Shown here: positions 46,513 to 56,977 of the stretch, one piece after another
How positions within the stretch are numbered: position 1 is the first letter of the stretch
Layout: every line of letters starts with the position of its first letter
DNA from: Tanypteryx hageni
Taxonomy: Eukaryota > Arthropoda > Insecta > Odonata > Petaluridae
Assembly (NCBI GenBank): GCA_028673005.1
Contig: CM054120.1
Coordinates: forward strand, 59,580,057-59,644,056
DNA length: 64,000 nt
Direction: 5' to 3'
The notes under the pieces: generated by a model
What the model was told of the DNA's origin: nothing
The model's database searches: none
Seen by the model: the letters and a program-made list of their open reading frames with translations, nothing else
Position numbers and translations under genes: made by a program

Positions 46513-48421
46513 AATATAACAAATAATTACAATGATTTTATCGAATAATCAGTAGTTTAAATAGCAGTATTCGAGTGTAATACATTTCAAGTGCTTCACT
46601 TTCTGGGTGAATATAAATACGTGTAACTGTTTCGTCGATTTTCAAAGGGGAAATCTTTAGTAATAATAAATTCATAAAGATTTTTAAGTTCGCAATTCTA
46701 AACAAATCTCAAAAAATAAAACACGTTTTCGTATAAGCATATCTGCATAAGAAGTTTCAATTATTTATTCTCGTTTGAATTGTTATATATTATGAAATAT
46801 TAAGGTGTTCTTATTTGACAAATTTTTAGATTAGACCGTCAGCTGAAAAATGAAATTACTCAAACTACGAGGATTTTGTTTATTTGAAATGATAATATTA
46901 CAAAAACATTACACTGCTCCGCTTTTTTACCGGTAGTATGGCGTTTATTCTTCTGGTTATATTTCCGTTTTTCTTCGCTTGCTCGTGATGCTCCATCAGG
47001 AAAATATAGTTAATCTAACATAGAAGGGACAGAATATATGAAAGGATGTGGTGGATATGAGAGAGGACAGATAGAGGGGGAAATATTAGTGTGTAAGTGA
47101 GGCAAAGAAAAATTGAGAGAGAGGTTTTATGGATAATTTGAGAGAGAATGAAAGGAAAGTGAAAATGTAGTAAGGAAACAAGGAATGAAAGGTGAAAAGA
47201 GAAAACGGAATGCTGCAAAGCAGTAACGGAATTGTGAGTGAAGTAGGATGTGGTAAAGGTGTCTACTATGATAGCCTAAATTGAGCTCTGAAAACCAATA
47301 CAAATTAGAGCGATGGATCTGAAAGGAAATATTCAAATCAGCCACTGAGCAGCCACGTTCGGACACCGTGGCCTACCGCTGACTCTGCTTTTCCTTCGGT
47401 TCCTCAATGTGTGCGATTTGGCAATGTCATGGAATTTTAGAGCTGAAGATAGTCTTAGTCTACCATAGTAGGTTGGGAGTAAGGATTAATAAAAGTGAGA
47501 AGGTAGGCGAGGATAGATATAGGATTGAGGACGTTGGAAGGGATAGGGAGAATGCGATGCAAAACAAATAGTTTTATGAGGATTCTGAGGGCATGATTCA
47601 GAAATGAGCGAACACGTGTCAATTTAAAGAGATAAATAAATATCAAATAATCAATTATCAAAAAGTGCTATTTCACTATATTTTACGCGAGTTTATTAAA
47701 TGTAATAATTAGCGTAATTACTCGGAAATTATTCCCATTTATTGCCAAACGCATAGGTTGAATATGTATTTGATTCGTTTCATTTTAACAAAGAGTTGCT
47801 TATAGACATAGATACATGTAGATAAATATAGATGTCTGAAGGTAAAAACAAATTTTTAGTAATCAACGAATGCTAAGGCTATTATCATTCCTCTGATAAG
47901 GTAATTTCACATCTTTATCATTTAAATAAACTTAAACTTTACTCAAATATCATTCATTTTTAGATCTGTGCAATTTATAGTTCAGTTAGTTTGGATTATA
48001 GTGAAGAAAGTGAAAAGAGTCCGTTTTGTATTCTAATGATGTTCAAGACCGTATATAGGAAAAATATCATTAAGAACCGTTTGAAACAAACTAAGAAGTT
48101 CTGAAATACGATTTAAAATTCTGTGAAAACCTTTGCAAAATATTTTTAAATGCATCCACTTTAACGTAGCGGTTATAATATATTATTATCCTTCGTATAT
48201 GAAAGCGTGTCTTTTTAAGGGCGGAGTGCGATACTTTTAGAAATTTCACGACATTTTATCACATTGGATAATTGCAGATTTTGCAACGAACAGAAGCCTA
48301 GATTCAGATATTTTATGCATAAACGATTTTGTGGATATCGGTTTCAAAACATTTCAGACCAGTTAGCATGAAACGACCAAATGTTACTCGGCTGTGCGTG
48401 TGCCATATGATTGCATTGCAC
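46513..48421. other. Unit spacer, no gene recognised
   Basis: Counterpart of 29,231-31,129. It contains a 10-bp extra segment at about 47,686 (acgcgagttt) relative to unit 1. Confidence 0.5.
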
Positions 48422-48645
48422 TAAATTTGCGGGCCACATCAAATGATAAGAACATTATTCAAAACCCAACCTGCGTAGAGTGTTTTAAAATGGGAATGTA
48501 AATTAAACTGTGGATATTTTCGAAGTGACTATTTAATAAATTTCTCGGATTATTTAAAAAATATTCTATAATAAATACGTTTGAGTTTGAGCTGCGTCAA
48601 ATTATGAAGTATCTTGCTTCGCGGGCCTCGTGTTTGATACCCCTG
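48422..48645 (-). mobile_element. hAT-like terminus or MITE remnant, unit 2
   Basis: Same as 31,130-31,353; CAGGGGTATC end on the minus strand at 48,645. Confidence 0.4.
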
Positions 48646-49317
48646 CCCTAGGAATATTTGTTCAAGAGTGTAAAGGAACTTTTGAAGTATCACTGAGGTG
48701 ATTAGATATTTCGAAACCAAAAAGATTATATTGATGTGGTAAGAAAATGTAAAAAATCGTTCCACAGGGTTCATCTTCGCCAGATTTTGTATAACCATAT
48801 CATCATTATGCAGTAGTCCTTTGATACATCTGTATCATAATCATATCTGATGAAGGATACTGCCTTGATATGGCTTCACTAAATTTATATTTCCGCTTGT
48901 CGCCGTGGGTTTCAATATTATATCTATTAGGAACCATTAATCAATAACAAATAAATAAGATGTTGAATATTAACATTGATATTATATTTGTTTACATATA
49001 TTTTTATTCTGAGTTAGATTACTGGAGGTATATCACCGCTTAACCTAAATAGAAAGGTTGACATGCGAAATATACCTAATAACACTTATACAAATTAATA
49101 GGTGATATTTTTACAGAAATTTTTGATTTTGTTAACCATCGAAAAGCAAAATAACCTCTAGAGTTATGTAACTCCGTATAAATCGTTCGATTTGTAATCG
49201 ATATCGATTATTACAACTTATTTTTTCTCTTATGGAAATGCCACTTTTTTATTATAATTAATAAAAAAGAGTTCATTGACATAATTAAGGAAAAAAGGTG
49301 TGTTTGCTCATCATCAT
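48646..49317. other. Unit spacer, no gene recognised
   Basis: Counterpart of 31,354-32,054, about 30 bp shorter because of a deletion near 49,288 between two AAAGG-like sequences. Confidence 0.5.
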
Positions 49318-49903
49318 CATTTTCTAAATTCTCTGTCTAAACTGTTGAGGTCTCCAATCGGCTCAAACCCGAGGACCCTGATGGGAGAGACGTTTCAGGT
49401 TGTTTTATGCTTCGAAGGAGTTGGATGAACGACAACGAGTGTTGATGTTCTATAACGGTATAGCAAGACCCAGCGTTTGCCAATATTTCGATAGTTTTAC
49501 TTCACAGTGGGTGGTTTGAAGTCATACCTTGTATCTAGAACGAGAGCGCTATACGGTTTAACACGTATGAAATGCGAATGACCTTGACGAGCTTAGAATC
49601 ACAAACACAAGCTATGAAAGTTCGACAGGGACAACCGTCAGTAAATCCCTAGGCGCGGACACCTAGTGTCAGCATGGCGAAGTGAGGAACTTTCTCTTTT
49701 GGCGTATGCGGAAAATTATGCACCTGAGGCGGTTGACTGTATTTCGGAAGCTTAGTCTCAAGGTGGACGGTTCAAGGAGTGGGTGCGGAAGGTATCATTA
49801 CAATTAATAAAAAGTGAGACAGTTTATCTTTTATAGTTTTGTTTGGTAAAGGTAATAACAGAAATTGTATATTCAATCAAAGTTGATTTACAGCCGAATA
49901 TGA
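49318..49903 (-). repeat. Inverted copy of the Polinton tail, unit 2
   Basis: Counterpart of 32,055-32,640. Confidence 0.75.
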
Positions 49904-49907
49904 TTTT

Positions 49908-50418
49908 CCATCGATATAAGTACAACAATTTTGTAATTAAGATAAATCGGTTTCGTAGTTATGAAAACACTTTTGATTCTTTAATATATTCTTAAACAAT
50001 CCTGTAACCGTACAATCGTTTTTCTTTCTATTATCGCTAAATATTTTAACAGAGCCTTCTTTTCTAGCCCATGGCATCTGAATTAGTGATAAACAACACA
50101 ATACATCCCGCAAACATCGGATGTGTACCTTTGAAGTGGATGGTCATTATATGTCCAAGTAATTGAATTTTTTACGATGAATTTTTGGTGATTCTTGATG
50201 ATCGGCGGTAATCCGTAACTATCGAAATGCTCTCCACAGCCACACTCGTCAATAAAGAAAGATAAGCAATGTTCTCCCGGCCTATGTCGAGGATCGTTGC
50301 TCGACACGTATGCGCACGGGCGTTCAGTGCGCATTGGTAGGTTATCCGAAGCAAATACGTGTGTGAATATTTTAAATAGTTTTTACGTTGTCGAAAATTT
50401 GTTTTCAATTCGTAAGAT
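49908..50418 (-). pseudogene. Inverted partial adenain-like protease, unit 2
   Basis: Minus-strand frame 50,334-50,083 with RPGEHCLSF, HFDSYGLPP and VCGMYCVVYH. Nearly identical to the unit 1 inverted copy. Confidence 0.75.
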
Positions 50419-50422
50419 TTAA

Positions 50423-50841
50423 TTATTGTTCGTCGTAGCTGATGTGTTTATTAAACATTTCTTTGATTCTTCTGCACAAATGTTGGGATAAATATTCTGG
50501 TTTTTTAAACCCTTTGGAAAATATAATTTTGAATCCGTTAGGATACTGTTCGCGCGAAATCGAATTCCCTTCATTCAAGAAATGGATTCTAGTACCGCTG
50601 AACAGTGTGAAATACGCCCCAACATATAATTTATCATCCTTATAATCAGTTTGTAACTGTTTTGATGGTTTTCGCTGTCCGTCGATATAGAGGGACAAGT
50701 GTGCTATTTTAAAGTGTTGGAAATTAAACGGGTTTAATGTTATATCACCATAAAAGCGCCGATTGCTCACAAAACCTATTATACACCTCTTTGGCAATTG
50801 ACCTTTAAATATGTTATCGATTGTTTTACTTTGTATTTCGG
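50423..50841 (-). pseudogene. Inverted capsid fragment fused in frame to protein X
   Basis: The minus-strand frame 50,797-50,423 starts in the C-terminal half of the major capsid protein (PKRCIIGFVSNRRF, NPFNFQHFKIAHLSLYIDG, IHFLNEGNSISREQYPNG) and passes directly into the protein X segment (FKIIFSKGFKKPEYL, QHLCRRIKEM). The capsid C-terminus and most of X are deleted at the join, with the frame kept. It retains the CIIGFV segment that the forward copies of units 1 and 2 have lost. Capsid sequence to the right stops at the Jockey element's 3' border. Confidence 0.75.
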
Positions 50842-51068
50842 GGGAGCCGGTGGACAGCTAGAACTCTCCAACCTCCTGGGGTTGGCATATTCGCATTCCC
50901 AGCTGTGCTTTTAATGCGGTTCTAAGCTAATTTCACTATCACAATTTTCTCTTCTTTGGCCCCTTGTTACAAAGAGGCACCAAACCCTCCCTACAAGCGG
51001 GGACGCTTGTTGCTAGGGAGGGTTACCAGCGAATCAAGGCTGACGATGGGTCGCTTGTAGCGGTCCCA

Positions 51069-53729
51069 CTACCTAACCTTGATATCGCCCAGCTTTTGCA
51101 TCTCTTTGTGCCTCGAAGCTGCTGCCTTGCAGTAGAATTCCTTAGACATCCTCGGAAGGAGGACGTCCAGGGATTCCACATTTCCGTCTAAGTGCAACCG
51201 GCTGACGCTCTCGTATCGGCAACGACCGAGTATCAGCCGGAGTGCACTGTTCTGCACCATTTGCAGCTTGTAGAGGGTGGTCTTGGGCACTCCAGACCAG
51301 ATCGGCGCTGCGTAAGTCATGATGGGCCTCACGCAGCTCAGGTAGAGGCGTCTCTTGGTGTCAGCCGACAAGACACCCGGGCGCAGGATCGGACGAAGCC
51401 TCGCCAGCGCTCCGAGTGCCTTGTGGCGGACGCGCTCAACCTGAGGCTTCCAGAGAAGCCTTCGGTCTAGCACCACTCCCAGGTATGTGACTTCTGGGCA
51501 CCAGGGGATAACCCCCCCCCCCCATCACTGACAAATCGACTCCAGGCGGCGCTCCTCTTCCAGGGTGGAAGATGATGGCCTTGGTCTTACTGGGGTTAAC
51601 TACAATGCGCCATCGACGATACCAGGACACCAGTTCGTCGACGGCGCACTGCAGCGTCCTCACGGCCGCGTACGTCTTGGTAGACCGCGACAGGAGCTCC
51701 GCATCATCCGCGTACAGGGCAAGCGTAGTGTTCCACCCGAGATCCCGAGGAGGATCTTGGGTGAAGATGTTAAAGAGGATTGGCCCCAGGACGGACCCCT
51801 GCGGGACACCAGTGCATATTCGCCGCAGTCCTGATCCGACCTGGAGCCAAAACACCCTGAACGTCCTGCCCTGTAAGTACGACTCGATGAGCCGCACTAG
51901 CCAGGCAGGAAACTGGAGTCGATGCAACTTCAACAGGAGAGCTGGATGCCACACGCGGTCGAAGGCCTTCGAGATGTCGAAGAAAGCCCCTGCGACCGCG
52001 TGGTTCCTGTTGAAGGCGTCAGTGATGAAGTGGTCACCCTACCCAGTTGCTGGGTAGTGGAGTGCCACTCCCGGATGCCAAACTGCTCGTCCAGGAGAAC
52101 ATTCTTCTCCCGGACGATATCCACCAGCGGCATCCGGACAAGACGCTTAAAGATTTTCCCAAAGCCCGCCAGGAGAGAGATTGGCCGGATGTCCCCGGGA
52201 CCAACCTCCGTTCCTGGAAGCATCGGGAGACAGATGATCTTTGCACTCTTCCAGGCAGACGGAAAATATGGAATCCCGACACAACCGTTGTAAATGGCGG
52301 CCAGGAATTCTACTGCTGCGACAGGTAGCTGTCGCAAGACGATGTTGGGGATGGCATCATCCCCGGGAGCCCTCCTCGTCCCAAGGCGACGGATCACCGC
52401 AACGATCTCGCGCACCTCGAAACGAGGGAGCTCCGCAGCATCAAGCAAGGGGCCGCGGTCAAGCGTCCCGAGTTCCCGTGCGATGTCCTCTTCGACCTCA
52501 TCCGACTCTGCTGTGGCCGGGTTCGGGCAGAATACCCCCTCCAGATATTCTGCCATCAACCCGGCTTTCTCCTCCGGAGTCCTCGCAACGGAGTCCCCCT
52601 GGATGATCAGGGGGTCCCTCCGTTGGGCAACGCAAAGCCTCCTACAGGTTTTCCAGATGGACTGCTCCTCCAGGGAAAGCGTGGAAAGATGGAGTTCCCA
52701 CGCGTCCGAGCGCACGTCTTTCAACATGTCCCGGACCGTCCTGTTGAGGGAGTCCATCTGGATCCTGAGGTTCAACGTACGGTGGCGCTGCCACCTCCGC
52801 CGCACGCTGTTGCGCAGCGTGATCGTCTGTCTGACGACACGAGGCAAAGCAATGCGTATACCCCCGGCTACGACTACCTTCGGGATCGCAGCGTCCATGG
52901 CCTGCTGGACTGTGGTGGTGAGGAGGTCGACCATGCGGTCTGCCTCCTCGCACGTCCTAGGCGGTGTTGGGTCGACCGGCAGCCTTTCCGCAATGAACTC
53001 GCGGAAGTGCTGCCAGTCGGCACGAGCTAGGTCCAGACGCTGCGAAGGTGGTACTCGCACTGGCAAGTTCCCCAGAAGTAGCAGGGTCGGATTATGATCA
53101 GAGGACAAATCGCACACGGAATGCATGCTGAGGGACGCCCTGATGTTGTTGATGACAGCAACTTCAAGGACGTCCCTCGAAGGGAGATAGGTGGGCTCGT
53201 TTGGCGCTAGCACCGTGAGCCCCTCTTCATCGGCAAGATCTTTCAGCCGCAGGCCCCTCAGGTTGGGGACTCTGGAATGCCAACTGGTGTGCTTGGCATT
53301 CAAGTCCCCAAGTACGATCGAGGGGCAGCCATTCCCGACGACCTCCAAGACCTCATCCGGATCCCACGCCCTCCCCGGCGGGTAATACACCGAGGAGACC
53401 CTGATCCATCCGGTACAGGTCCTGATATGGACGGATACAGCTTCCATCGACACGTAGTTCCGCTCTGGAAGCGGACGATGTTCTACGGATCGATGAACTA
53501 GCAGTGCCGAGCCACCGCGCCCCTGCCCCCCGCCGGGCTGGTTGATCCTGTCTGCGCGGTATATTTCCCAGCCAGGAATCTTCCACGCATCCGCCGGGCG
53601 GAGGAGCGTCTTGTTCACGGCGGCGACGATGGCGTGCTTCTCTTGTAGGAACGCCCGAAACCCTTCCGTCTTCTCCTTGACACCTCGGGCGTTCCATTGC
53701 ACAAGGACGCTGCACCCCCTAGTCCCCAT
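51069..53729 (-). pseudogene. Jockey ORF2: endonuclease-reverse transcriptase with two frameshifts
   Basis: From ATG 53,729: apurinic-type endonuclease (LVQWNARGVKEK, VLGDLNAKHTSWHSR, DLSSDHNPTLLLLG), then the first half of the reverse transcriptase (RRAPGDDAIPN, DIRPISLLAGFGKIFKRLV). A frameshift near 52,030 moves the RT core to another frame (GVPQGSVLGPILFNIFTQ, LALYADDAELLS). A second shift coincides with a run of about 13 C at 51,508-51,520. The C-terminal block (LDRRLLWKPQVERVRHKA, PIWSGVPKTTLYKLQ) ends at 51,069. Clade assignment is from endonuclease and RT motif style. Confidence 0.88.
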
Positions 53730-53943
53730 TGTTGGGGGCCGATATGCGCTCCTTGACCAGCTCCTCCAGGAGAGAGAGGAGGAGCTGGCCGGACGTTGAG
53801 GAGATATAAACTCTCAGCGCACCACAAATCATCGCCACCGTCCGCCAGAAGTCGGGGCCCTCCTCGGACCGAACAGACTCTGGCGCACTGCTCTGCGGCT
53901 TGCTAATCTTGACCAAAACTTCGAGGCCCTTGGGTGGGACCAT
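53719..53943 (-). pseudogene. Jockey ORF1 C-terminal remnant, unit 2
   Basis: 74 codons (MVPPKGLEVLVKISKPQ to SAPNNGD). Its stop overlaps the ORF2 start (ATGGGGACTAG), which suggests coupled translation of the two frames. The corresponding piece in unit 1 is at 34,396-34,620. No CCHC knuckles remain. Confidence 0.55.
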
Positions 53944-53946
53944 ATC

Positions 53947-54183
53947 GGGAGCCGGTGGTGTAGTGGTTAGGGTGTTAACCCCACCGTACGACGTACGACA
54001 CCCGGTTCGAATCCTTATGAGGATTTTTTCGGAGGACGCACCGGCACCCTATTTGTGCGTTTTGGAACTAAGGTGACGAGGACGAGCCAATAAGGAAAGA
54101 GAAAATGAGGAGCGCGCTCAAATCAGCACTTCGTCCTCCCCCCTTCCTGGCTATTCATTGCAATACCTGAAATATACCCATTG
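53947..54183 (+). mobile_element. tRNA-derived SINE head, unit 2
   Basis: A box TGGTGTAGTGG (53,956-53,966) and B box GGTTCGAATCC (54,004-54,014), as in unit 1. Its first 12 bases are the Jockey target duplication. Confidence 0.65.
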
Positions 54184-54195
54184 TGAGTAGGATTG

Positions 54196-54698
54196 AGGCG
54201 AATCAAGCTGGACTCAGATATGATTTTGTATTGCTGTGTGGGTCGGTATGAAGATCACGGAAATCTATTAAGAAATTTAAAAGAAAACATTGGGAGGATT
54301 CAGACAGAGCGTGCTAATTTTTTAATGAGGGCTGTTGGGGTTAATTTGCAATACGGCGGTGGTTTGGATGAAATTAAGCTATTTCAAAAGGATTTGAAAA
54401 GCTACAGCATAACTGTTTTTGATCGTAGAAAGGGACGAAAAATATTATTTGAAGGACCGCATTCATCGCCACATCAACCTCGAAGGCCTATTGACTAAAT
54501 ATATGAAGAAGGGCATTTTAACGTAATAACATCAGTAACTGGGGCGTTTTCATTCTCATATTACTATCGGATTTGTCACACGCCTTATAATAACAAGCAC
54601 GGTCACAAGTGTGTTTATAAATGACCGCGCTGTGATGCCGAAAAATATGTGATGATTCAACTAGTAAAAAGAAATGCATGAATTGTGCTAGATGGTTT
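54196..54698 (+). pseudogene. Cysteine-rich DNA polymerase B-like fragment, end of unit 2
   Basis: Counterpart of 34,873-35,375 with single-residue changes (NLQYGGGLDE). Same TAA after RRPID. Confidence 0.5.
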
Positions 54699-54981
54699 TT
54701 CGACGATATGCATCCAATTGCAATGATGAAAAGCTTAAAGACATGGTGGTGAATGGTTCACCCCCGGTAACGATCGCCATTCCCCAACAAATCCGCAGAA
54801 CAAAGAAGCATGATGTGGTGTACCCGCACAGAGACAAAGGTATACCGCGTTGTATACACAAAAAGGCGGAGAGTTGGAGAGTATTGTACGTCACCGTATG
54901 GGTATGTGTGTGCATAGCATTTAAAATGTGTAATGAGTATAATTTTTCTGAAGTGCTTTCCAGAACGTTGTATAATTAAGG

Positions 54982-55503
54982 AGGGCCTTCACTCTTTTCG
55001 CAAATTAATATCAGGCTAAGAAAACGTTCCTGTTTGCAGATGTTATTTATTCATGTATTAATTATACTTATTCACGTAATTGCTTGCTATATTTGAATTT
55101 TTATTTTATTTTGTTATATTTGTATTTATTATTATTGATGTTAATTTATTTATTTATGTAAATTTATTTTATACGTATATGGATATTGTACTCTCGTTTT
55201 TATTCTAAATTTATTCATGTTGCTGTTATAATTGATTTTCTTATTTATGTACATATTTATTGTGTTTTTCAATCGTGTGTAGATTTTTTAATTAATTTTT
55301 TCTCTGTACTCATTTGTATAGAGTACGAATCGTTATTCCAGAGCCTGATATATATAATGAAATAAAAATAATTGTGCAATGTATACTATTTTTTGTAAGG
55401 ACATACACCGTTTTCTTTTGGTAAATAAAATTTTCAGTTTAAAATAAGTGTGTAACTTCTGATGAAAACCCGAAACATTCACTTTACATCTTCACTCTTT
55501 ATC
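54982..55503. other. AT-rich leader upstream of the ATPase, unit 3
   Basis: Counterpart of 35,660-36,181, also with the uninterrupted GAGCCTGATAT site near 55,343. Confidence 0.7.
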
Positions 55504-56180
55504 ATGTCGAACCCTTGGAAACATCCGTTCACGGCCACATTGGCGGGTCCTGCAGGGTCCAGTAAATCTGTTTTCATGGAAAAATTTATAAACGCAATCG
55601 ATTCTATGGTCGATGTTAGAATTGAAGAGATTATTTGATGTTATTCAGAGGTGCAATCTATACCGATAAAATTGAGAAAGAACGCTAACGTTAAATTTAA
55701 TAAAGGGGTTACAGATCTGGATGATTTGAGAAATGGGGATAATGATTTACAACCACGGCCATTGTTCATCATCCTTGATGATATGATGCGAGAGGTCGCG
55801 TCGTTTATCTTTATACTAAGGGGTCTCATCACCGTGGGCTGAGCGTGATTTTCATAACACAAAATTTATTTCATCAAGGGAAAGGTAGACGCGACATATC
55901 TCTCAATTCCTATTATATTAAATGCTTCAAAAATCCGAGAGATAGAGCTCAAATCTTACATCATTCAAGACAAATTTAACCAGAAAACCCAAAATTCATT
56001 CAAGACGCTTTTAGAGGTGCCACCTCAAGACCTCACGGTTACATCTTCTTTTACTTAAAACAGGGTACTCCTGATGAATATCGAATAAGAACAAAAATAC
56101 TTCCGAAAGACGGAATCACCCAAGTTTATATACCAAAACATAAAAACCGCAACGCTGAGAGGTATTTTTCATTCGAAAAG
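55504..56180 (+). pseudogene. Polinton packaging ATPase, unit 3
   Basis: ATG 55,504 (MSNPWKHPFTATLAG). Walker A GPAGSSKS and Walker B LFIILDDMM are intact, with the same Trp-to-TGA change and frameshift as unit 2. Additional frame changes lie near 56,090-56,110. Confidence 0.8.
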
Positions 56181-56510
56181 ATGTCTCGCACGGATCGGAG
56201 CTGCCGTAATACCCTTAGAGCTCTCTGTTGGATCAAACCACCACAACGAATAGCGATTATAAAAACGGCTGACAAAACTTTAATCGAGGCAATTTGTGAA
56301 TGTGTTCTCAACGAATTGAAAGTTAACATCTCTCTCAAGTCTTGTCATAAACGCAAAATAGTTCGACACAAGAAGATCTTACGAAAACTAATCAGACGTG
56401 GCAAGTGCTGGAGAAAGAAGAGACGAGTCATAATACAGTCTGGTGGTGGTTTTCTACCCATAGTATTGGGTTCACTGGTTAGCGGGGCTGTAAGGTCATT
56501 ATTTGGTTAA
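56181..56510 (+). CDS. Small basic protein with hydrophobic C-terminus, unit 3
   Basis: 109 codons from ATG 56,181, stop just before 56,513. It differs from the other units at about ten residues (for example KPPQRIAIIKTADKT, GSLVSGAVRSLFG) but remains open. With an own ATG and no fusion to the broken ATPase here, it supports a separate gene. It is the only gene of the module open in all three units. Confidence 0.65.
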   Translation: MSRTDRSCRNTLRALCWIKPPQRIAIIKTADKTLIEAICECVLNELKVNISLKSCHKRKIVRHKKILRKLIRRGKCWRKKRRVIIQSGGGFLPIVLGSLVSGAVRSLFG

Positions 56511-56512
56511 TC

Positions 56513-56875
56513 ATGGAGCATCCAAAGAATATGCTGTTAATATCCCCGGACGCTCTCGAACGTTTTAGACCAATAACTGAAAATTCTCAGTTTTCACGAA
56601 TGGATGAATAAATGATAAATATATTGCTTGAAAAAGATGTCACAGATCTGGAGAAATGGATAAATATAAAGAAATTTTGCAAAAATATTTATGTCTGGTG
56701 GCGAAAGGAAAAAAACCTATATACTTACCAATAACGAAACTTAAAGTTGACGATGAGATAAACCCAAAAAGCACTGAGACGAGACCTCGTGGTAATGATA
56801 TGACTGAAGAGCGGATGAGCGACGCGTTTGCAGATAATTAAATTTTAAGCTCGGTACCGCAAACATTCCGGATTG
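56513..56875 (+). pseudogene. Conserved core protein, unit 3, truncated by the retroelement
   Basis: MEHPKNMLLISPDALER and KEILQKYLCLVAKGKKPIY are present. The C-terminal conserved block is missing because sequence equivalent to about 20,179-20,771 of unit 1 is replaced by the retroelement. Confidence 0.6.
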
Positions 56876-56977
56876 TTGTTGTTGGGCGCTCGCTCCCCAG
56901 AATCCCAATTCCGCGACTGGTCCCGCCTGGGCGATCCCTCCCGCCTATATACCAGAGTCAACCAATATGGAGCCGAT
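56876..56977 (-). repeat. 3' terminal repeat of the compact retroelement
   Basis: On the minus strand it begins ATCGGCTCC, has ATTGG (inverted CCAAT), TATATA at 56,951-56,946 and GGCGGGA-type GC motifs, and ends in CAACAACAA. This arrangement looks like a compact pol II promoter. Confidence 0.75.

Larger units (their letters stand above)
50854..53946 (-). mobile_element. Jockey-clade LINE, 5'-truncated, 12-bp target duplication
   Basis: GGGAGCCGGTGG is present at both borders (50,842-50,853 and 53,947-53,958), fitting a target-site duplication. The right copy is the first 12 bases of the tRNA-derived SINE. The minus-strand 3' end has no poly(A). ORF1 is represented only by its last 74 codons, so the element is truncated at the 5' side. 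Confidence 0.8.
35616..54937 (+). repeat. Tandem unit 2 of the Polinton-containing array
   Basis: A complete 19,322-bp unit from tataatttttctgaagtg to the same sequence at 54,938. It lacks the RTE insertion and keeps the full Jockey element. It also lacks about 92 bp of the tail present in unit 1 (near 24,555) and about 30 bp near 49,288. Confidence 0.92.

Noticed and set aside
52294..53097. Plus-strand open frame of 267 codons opposite the Jockey endonuclease
   Set aside because: It is the antisense shadow of the Jockey ORF2 in GC-rich codons; composition is Arg/Ser-rich and there is no family resemblance. The same holds for the other long plus-strand frames at 33,280-33,774 and 51,565-52,606.
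14963..54937. Assembly artefact duplicating one locus
   Set aside because: Units differ by a LINE with target duplication, a 2-kb deletion, several smaller indels and patchy substitutions, which a simple duplicated contig would not show. Haplotype stacking still needs read data.
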